A DNA stretch of 54,202 bases, from positions 1 through 54,202 of the forward strand of contig CAZWFE010000014.1 of NCBI GenBank assembly GCA_964633145.1, read 5' to 3'. This DNA comes from CAJXSD01 sp964633145. Lineage in GTDB: Bacteria; Pseudomonadota; Alphaproteobacteria; Rhodobacterales; Rhodobacteraceae. Positions 50,235 through 54,202 of this stretch are shown piece after piece. Every line of letters starts with the position of its first letter. The first letter of the stretch is position 1. The notes under the pieces were generated by a model. That model was not told where the DNA came from. It saw only the letters and a program-made list of their open reading frames with translations, and made no database searches. The translations under genes and the position numbers were made by a program.

Positions 50235-52850
50235 ATGGACTTAAACAAGTTCACGGAGCGCGCCCGCGGATTTATTCAAACGGCGCAAACCATTGCGATT
50301 CGGGACAATCACCAGCGTGTGATGCCTGAACATATTTTGAAATCACTTATGGATGACGACCAAGGGCTGGCCAGCAACCTGATCAGCCGATCGGGCGGTG
50401 ATGCGGCTGCGGTGCGCGCAGCCTTGTCGCAGGCTTTGGCCAAATTGCCCACGGTTCAGGGCGACGCGCAGGCCTATGTCGATCAAACCGCGGTCAAGGT
50501 TTTGACCGAGGCGGAAACAATCGCGCACAAGGCAGGCGATCAATTCGTACCTGTCGAACGTATTTTGATGGCACTGTGCATGATCAAATCGGGCGCGAAA
50601 TCCGCGTTGGATGCGGGGGGTGTCACGGCACAATCCCTAAATGCCGCAATCAATGACATCCGCAAAGGGCGCACCGCCGACAGCGCCACGGCCGAGGATG
50701 GATATGAGGCGCTGGAAAAATATGCCCGCGATCTGACCGCTGCAGCGCGCGACGGCAAAATTGACCCTATTATCGGCCGCGACGATGAAATTCGCCGCGC
50801 GATGCAGGTGCTGTCACGCCGCACCAAAAATAACCCCGTATTGATCGGTGAACCAGGTGTCGGCAAAACCGCCATCGCCGAAGGCATGGCACTGCGCATC
50901 ATCAATGGCGATGTCCCCGAATCCCTGCGCGACAAACGCTTGATGGCGCTGGATATGGGCGCGCTGATTGCTGGGGCCAAATATCGTGGCGAATTCGAAG
51001 AGCGGTTGAAAGCGATCCTAACCGAAATCACCAACGCCGCGGGCGAGGTTATTTTGTTCATCGACGAAATGCACACGCTGGTCGGGGCCGGCAAATCTGA
51101 TGGCGCGATGGATGCGGCCAACCTGATCAAACCTGCCTTGGCCCGTGGGGAATTGCACTGCATCGGTGCAACCACGCTGGATGAATACCGCAAATATGTC
51201 GAGAAAGACGCAGCACTGGCCCGCCGGTTCCAACCCGTCATGGTGTCCGAACCAAATGTCGAGGATACCATTTCCATTCTGCGCGGGATCAAGGAAAAAT
51301 ACGAATTGCACCACGGCGTGCGCATTTCCGACAGCGCCTTGGTCGCAGCGGCCACATTATCGAACCGCTACATCACCGATCGGTTCCTGCCCGACAAGGC
51401 GATTGATCTGGTGGACGAAGCCGCCAGCCGTCTGCGGATGGAGGTAGACAGCAAGCCCGAGGAACTGGACGCCCTAGACCGTGAAATCCTGCAAAAACAG
51501 ATCGAGTCCGAGGCATTGCGCCTAGAGGATGATAGTGCATCCCAAGACCGACTTGCCACGTTGGAAAAAGATTTGGCAGACCTGCAAGAACGCAGTGCAA
51601 CCATGACCGCCACATGGCAGGCCGAACGCGATAAATTGGCGTCCGCGCGTGATATCAAGGAACAGCTTGATCGCGCGCGTGCTGAATTGGAATCGGCCAA
51701 GCGTGCGGGGAATTTAGCGCGTGCGGGGGAATTGTCCTATGGCATTATCCCGACGCTGGAAAAACAACTGGCACAGGCCGAACAGCGCGGCGATGATGAG
51801 ACAATCGTAAAAGAGGCCGTGCGCCCCGAACAAATCGCCCAAGTGGTCGAACGCTGGACCGGTATCCCCATGTCCAAAATGCTAGAGGGCGAGCGGGAAA
51901 AATTGCTGCGGATGGAGGATGATCTGCATCGCCGCGTGATTGGCCAATCCAAGGCTGTCACCGCCGTTGCGAATTCTGTCCGCCGTGCGCGCGCTGGGCT
52001 AAACGACGAAGGTCGGCCATTGGGGTCGTTCCTGTTCCTTGGTCCAACGGGTGTTGGCAAAACCGAATTGACCAAAGCGGTGGCATCGTTTCTGTTTGAC
52101 GATGACAGCGCCATGGTGCGCATTGATATGTCCGAATTCATGGAAAAACATTCGGTCGCGCGTCTGATCGGTGCACCCCCCGGCTATGTCGGCTATGACG
52201 AAGGCGGGGTCCTGACCGAGGCCGTGCGCCGCCGCCCCTATCAGGTGGTGCTGTTTGACGAAGTCGAAAAGGCGCATCCAGATGTGTTCAACGTGCTGTT
52301 GCAGGTTTTGGATGATGGTGTTTTGACCGATGGCCAAGGGCGCACTGTCGATTTCAAACAGACCATCATCATTCTGACATCGAATCTGGGCGCGCAAGCA
52401 CTTAGCCAACTGCCCGAAGGGGCCGACAGTGCCGATGCCAAACGCGATGTGATGGATGCAGTTCGTACGCATTTCCGGCCCGAATTCCTGAACCGTTTGG
52501 ATGAAATCATCATCTTTGACCGTTTGGGGCGCAACGATATGGGGGGCATTGTCGATATCCAGTTGGCGCGTTTGCAAAAACGCCTGTCGGGACGCAAAAT
52601 CGAACTAGTGTTGGATCAAGATGCACGCACCTGGTTGGCTGATGCAGGATATGACCCTGTGTTCGGGGCGCGACCATTGAAACGGGTGATCCAACGGGCG
52701 TTGCAAGATCCCTTGGCAGAAATGTTATTGGCCGGCGAGGTCAAAGATGGCGATACCCTGCCCATTACGGCCAGCGCGGATGGTTTGATCATCGGCGACC
52801 GTTTGGGAACATCGGACCGCGATACGCCGGATCAAGCCGTTATTCATTAA
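50235..52850 (+). CDS. clpB: ATP-dependent chaperone ClpB
   Basis: An 871-residue disaggregase that works with DnaK to rescue aggregated proteins. It has the N-domain repeats (about 1-145), the first AAA+ domain with Walker A GEPGVGKTA near residue 205 and Walker B ILFIDEMHTLVGAG, and the coiled middle domain (about 400-525). The second AAA+ domain has GPTGVGKTE near 603 and QVVLFDEVEKAHPDVF. AAGGAG precedes the ATG, so an in-frame start nine codons upstream is rejected. A strong terminator follows. Confidence 0.97.
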   Translation: MDLNKFTERARGFIQTAQTIAIRDNHQRVMPEHILKSLMDDDQGLASNLISRSGGDAAAVRAALSQALAKLPTVQGDAQAYVDQTAVKVLTEAETIAHKAGDQFVPVERILMALCMIKSGAKSALDAGGVTAQSLNAAINDIRKGRTADSATAEDGYEALEKYARDLTAAARDGKIDPIIGRDDEIRRAMQVLSRRTKNNPVLIGEPGVGKTAIAEGMALRIINGDVPESLRDKRLMALDMGALIAGAKYRGEFEERLKAILTEITNAAGEVILFIDEMHTLVGAGKSDGAMDAANLIKPALARGELHCIGATTLDEYRKYVEKDAALARRFQPVMVSEPNVEDTISILRGIKEKYELHHGVRISDSALVAAATLSNRYITDRFLPDKAIDLVDEAASRLRMEVDSKPEELDALDREILQKQIESEALRLEDDSASQDRLATLEKDLADLQERSATMTATWQAERDKLASARDIKEQLDRARAELESAKRAGNLARAGELSYGIIPTLEKQLAQAEQRGDDETIVKEAVRPEQIAQVVERWTGIPMSKMLEGEREKLLRMEDDLHRRVIGQSKAVTAVANSVRRARAGLNDEGRPLGSFLFLGPTGVGKTELTKAVASFLFDDDSAMVRIDMSEFMEKHSVARLIGAPPGYVGYDEGGVLTEAVRRRPYQVVLFDEVEKAHPDVFNVLLQVLDDGVLTDGQGRTVDFKQTIIILTSNLGAQALSQLPEGADSADAKRDVMDAVRTHFRPEFLNRLDEIIIFDRLGRNDMGGIVDIQLARLQKRLSGRKIELVLDQDARTWLADAGYDPVFGARPLKRVIQRALQDPLAEMLLAGEVKDGDTLPITASADGLIIGDRLGTSDRDTPDQAVIH

Positions 52851-52875
52851 CCTGCGAATATACGTCTGATACACG

Positions 52876-52904
52876 AAAGGCCCGCGATACTGTCGCGGGC
52901 CTTT
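52876..52904 (+). terminator. Terminator after clpB
   Basis: A perfect 12-base-pair stem, AAAGGCCCGCGA with TCGCGGGCCTTT, closes a five-base loop 25 bases after the clpB stop. It lies between convergent genes and may also act on the DUF302 gene. Confidence 0.88.
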
Positions 52905-52935
52905 GGTTAGAATAGATGGGTTTGTGATGTGGTGG

Positions 52936-53382
52936 TCAATCCAATCCAATCGCATCGCGGGCCAGCTGATCCAAAAACTGCTGTACATCCTGCATTACGC
53001 CATCAGGCAGGGAATCATAGCCCACAATAATCGGGCTGTCGTCTGTCTGTTGATAGGTAAATATCTGATAGGGGCAGAATCGAATGTTCAGCGGATCGGC
53101 CTCCATCGCTTTGCGTGATAAATCGGCGGAACAGAACCCCAACACATCGGCATGAACAAACACTGTTTCGGTGCCGCCCACGTCTGCTTTGGTGCGTTCC
53201 AACATTTCGGCAATGTGGTTGTGTTCGCTAATAACCAGACCCGCATCGATCAATGCGTTTTCCAATCCGAACATGATATCATCATAGGACTGGTCTGTGA
53301 CCTCGTATATAACGGGGTCATTGGCATGGGCTGCGCTGGCTATAATACAGCTCGCAGCTAGGCTGGCTAGAAATTTGTGCAT
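52936..53382 (-). CDS. Periplasmic DUF302-family protein
   Basis: A 148-residue exported protein. A signal peptide (MHKFLASLAASCIIASAAHA-ND) is followed by a DUF302-like domain with YDDIMFGLENALIDAGLVIS, VFVHADVLGFCSADLSRKAM and IRFCPYQIFTYQ. The function of the family is unknown; some members sit near thiol or membrane functions. Two cysteines in the domain, FCSAD and RFCPY, may pair in the periplasm. AAGGAG precedes the ATG; the frame upstream has no signal sequence. Confidence 0.85.
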   Translation of the reverse strand: MHKFLASLAASCIIASAAHANDPVIYEVTDQSYDDIMFGLENALIDAGLVISEHNHIAEMLERTKADVGGTETVFVHADVLGFCSADLSRKAMEADPLNIRFCPYQIFTYQQTDDSPIIVGYDSLPDGVMQDVQQFLDQLARDAIGLD

Positions 53383-53440
53383 GTGTGGGCTCCTTTCATG
53401 GGGAAACCCTAGCGTTGTGCACATGGTTTGAACAGGGGGC

Positions 53441-53893
53441 TTAAAACCGCACCCCAGACGGCAGAGGTTGGAACGCGGCCAGTTTCTGGCGCATGCTGGA
53501 AAAATCAAACCCAATCGCACGGGCTTTGCTCATAATCTGGTCTTGCGAATATTTATCGCTGAATTCCAGCGCCCATAACATGCTGCAACGGCGACCGGTT
53601 GCGCAATAGGCCAAAACAGCCCCTTCGGTTTCGATCACCGCCTTGGTGTGGTGTAAAACCACTTGGGGCGTCATTTCGGTGACCGTAACGGGAATATAGA
53701 CAAAATCGATTCCATAGGCTGTCACAGCTTCTGACAGTGTTGCGTGGTCTGGTTGCCCGTCAATTTCACCGTCCGGCAAATTGCAGATGATTTTCGCGAA
53801 TCCTTGATCCGCCAACAAAGGAATCAGATCCACCGTAAGGGGGCCTGATACATGGTATTTCGCGGTCAGTGGTCTAAATTGCATTTTTTCCAT
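53441..53893 (-). CDS. DUF442/TIGR01244-family protein tyrosine phosphatase-like protein
   Basis: A 150-residue protein with the phosphatase-like loop AYCATGRRCS (Cys97, Arg102, a CX4R spacing) that marks the TIGR01244 group, related to the N-terminal part of BLH/Blh persulfide dioxygenase fusions. Upstream residues FAKIICNLPDGE and FVYIPVTV fit the same fold. Links to sulfide metabolism are known for fused forms, but no sulfide genes are visible here. The start could be Met1 or Met4. It lies upstream of the DUF302 gene in the same direction, 58 bases apart. Confidence 0.85.
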   Translation of the reverse strand: MEKMQFRPLTAKYHVSGPLTVDLIPLLADQGFAKIICNLPDGEIDGQPDHATLSEAVTAYGIDFVYIPVTVTEMTPQVVLHHTKAVIETEGAVLAYCATGRRCSMLWALEFSDKYSQDQIMSKARAIGFDFSSMRQKLAAFQPLPSGVRF

Positions 53894-54202
53894 CCTAAAT
53901 CCTGCGTGAATCAGAGAACGACCAAAACAAAACCGATGTTAAGGTAACAGATTCTTGCGGCTGAAATGTGGATTCTGTGGGTACGATTCACGGATTTGTG
54001 GTTTGGACGCTAACATCAGGTCATTATGCGACCATGAAAATAGGGGCGATCAAAAATATGCAAAAAACCGGATTTATAAAAATACAATAAAAACAACTGT
54101 TTACACTTAAAATTCAAAAAATTCACAAGAAAATTCATTTTTTTGCTTTTTAGGGGTTGCGGGTTTTTGGTGGTATGCGTAAAAGCCCCTTCACCGGCAG
54201 CG
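53894..54202. other. AT-rich gene-free region at the right end of the window
   Basis: No convincing coding frame is present. From about 54050 to 54150 the sequence is dominated by A- and T-tracts. A plausible rightward promoter is TTGCGG (54157-54162), 17 bases, TAAAAG (54180-54185). A-tract-rich DNA followed by a promoter resembles the region upstream of a highly expressed gene, possibly a ribosomal RNA operon beginning beyond the window. The promoter of the leftward phosphatase-like gene should also lie here. Confidence 0.5.

Overview
This 54.2 kb window looks like an ordinary stretch of chromosome from an alphaproteobacterium, most probably a marine member of the Rhodobacterales (Roseobacter group) with moderate G+C content (a little over half by eye, not counted). 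The reasons are gene content and order: an lptC-lptA-lptB block followed by hpf and ptsN with no rpoN between them, a methyltransferase/comF/grxC/nitrilase block, secA divergent from ppiC-argJ-mutT, a rimP-nusA-ylxR-infB operon, xdhABC joined to a BMP-type ABC transporter, and a DinB polymerase with an N-terminal zinc-ribbon-like extension. I saw no prophage, insertion sequence, integrase, CRISPR array, toxin-antitoxin pair or obvious defence system, and no broken gene except the one cut by the left edge.

Layout. 0-4.2 kb: end of a sulfotransferase-like gene, then a leftward block for lipopolysaccharide export (lptC, lptA, lptB), ribosome hibernation (hpf), the nitrogen PTS (ptsN) and an RNase D. 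4.3-6.3 kb: a rightward acyl-CoA-type trio (MaoC hydratase, APH-like kinase, PaaI thioesterase). 6.3-12.8 kb: ferrochelatase, methyltransferase, comF, glutaredoxin, nitrilase-family hydrolase, a MarR regulator, the NhaA antiporter and radC. 12.8-19.8 kb: a substrate-binding/OmpA fusion protein, secA, and ppiC-argJ-mutT. 20-25.3 kb: the leftward operon rimP-nusA-ylxR-infB, with a terminator-like hairpin in its leader. 25.5-29.6 kb: modBC (no modA here), small unknowns, an M48 lipoprotein peptidase, a DUF938 methyltransferase and a CBS protein.

29.6-39 kb is the most coherent module: a leftward operon xdhA-xdhB-xdhC-ABC ATPase-permease-permease-BMP binding protein, the first four genes joined by ATGA overlaps. 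It predicts uptake of a purine nucleobase or nucleoside coupled to xanthine dehydrogenase. 39-49.7 kb: dnaE, nadE, a 2OG-Fe(II) oxygenase, an NfeD/SPFH pair, dinB, an N-formylglutamate amidohydrolase, tRNA-Val(GAC), rpmJ and pyrF. 49.8-54.2 kb: a small unknown, clpB, a DUF302 protein, a DUF442-type phosphatase and an AT-rich gene-free end that may lead into a strongly expressed locus.

The most interesting structure not explained by genes is a repeated 3'-end element: a GC-rich hairpin followed by a 23-base block identical at 20 positions, placed just after the stop codons of dnaE, the purine ABC ATPase and pyrF and oriented with each gene. Other points worth checking are a probable attenuator before rimP, an orphan modBC, a possible 4-hydroxyacyl-CoA module and a periplasmic binding protein fused to an OmpA domain.
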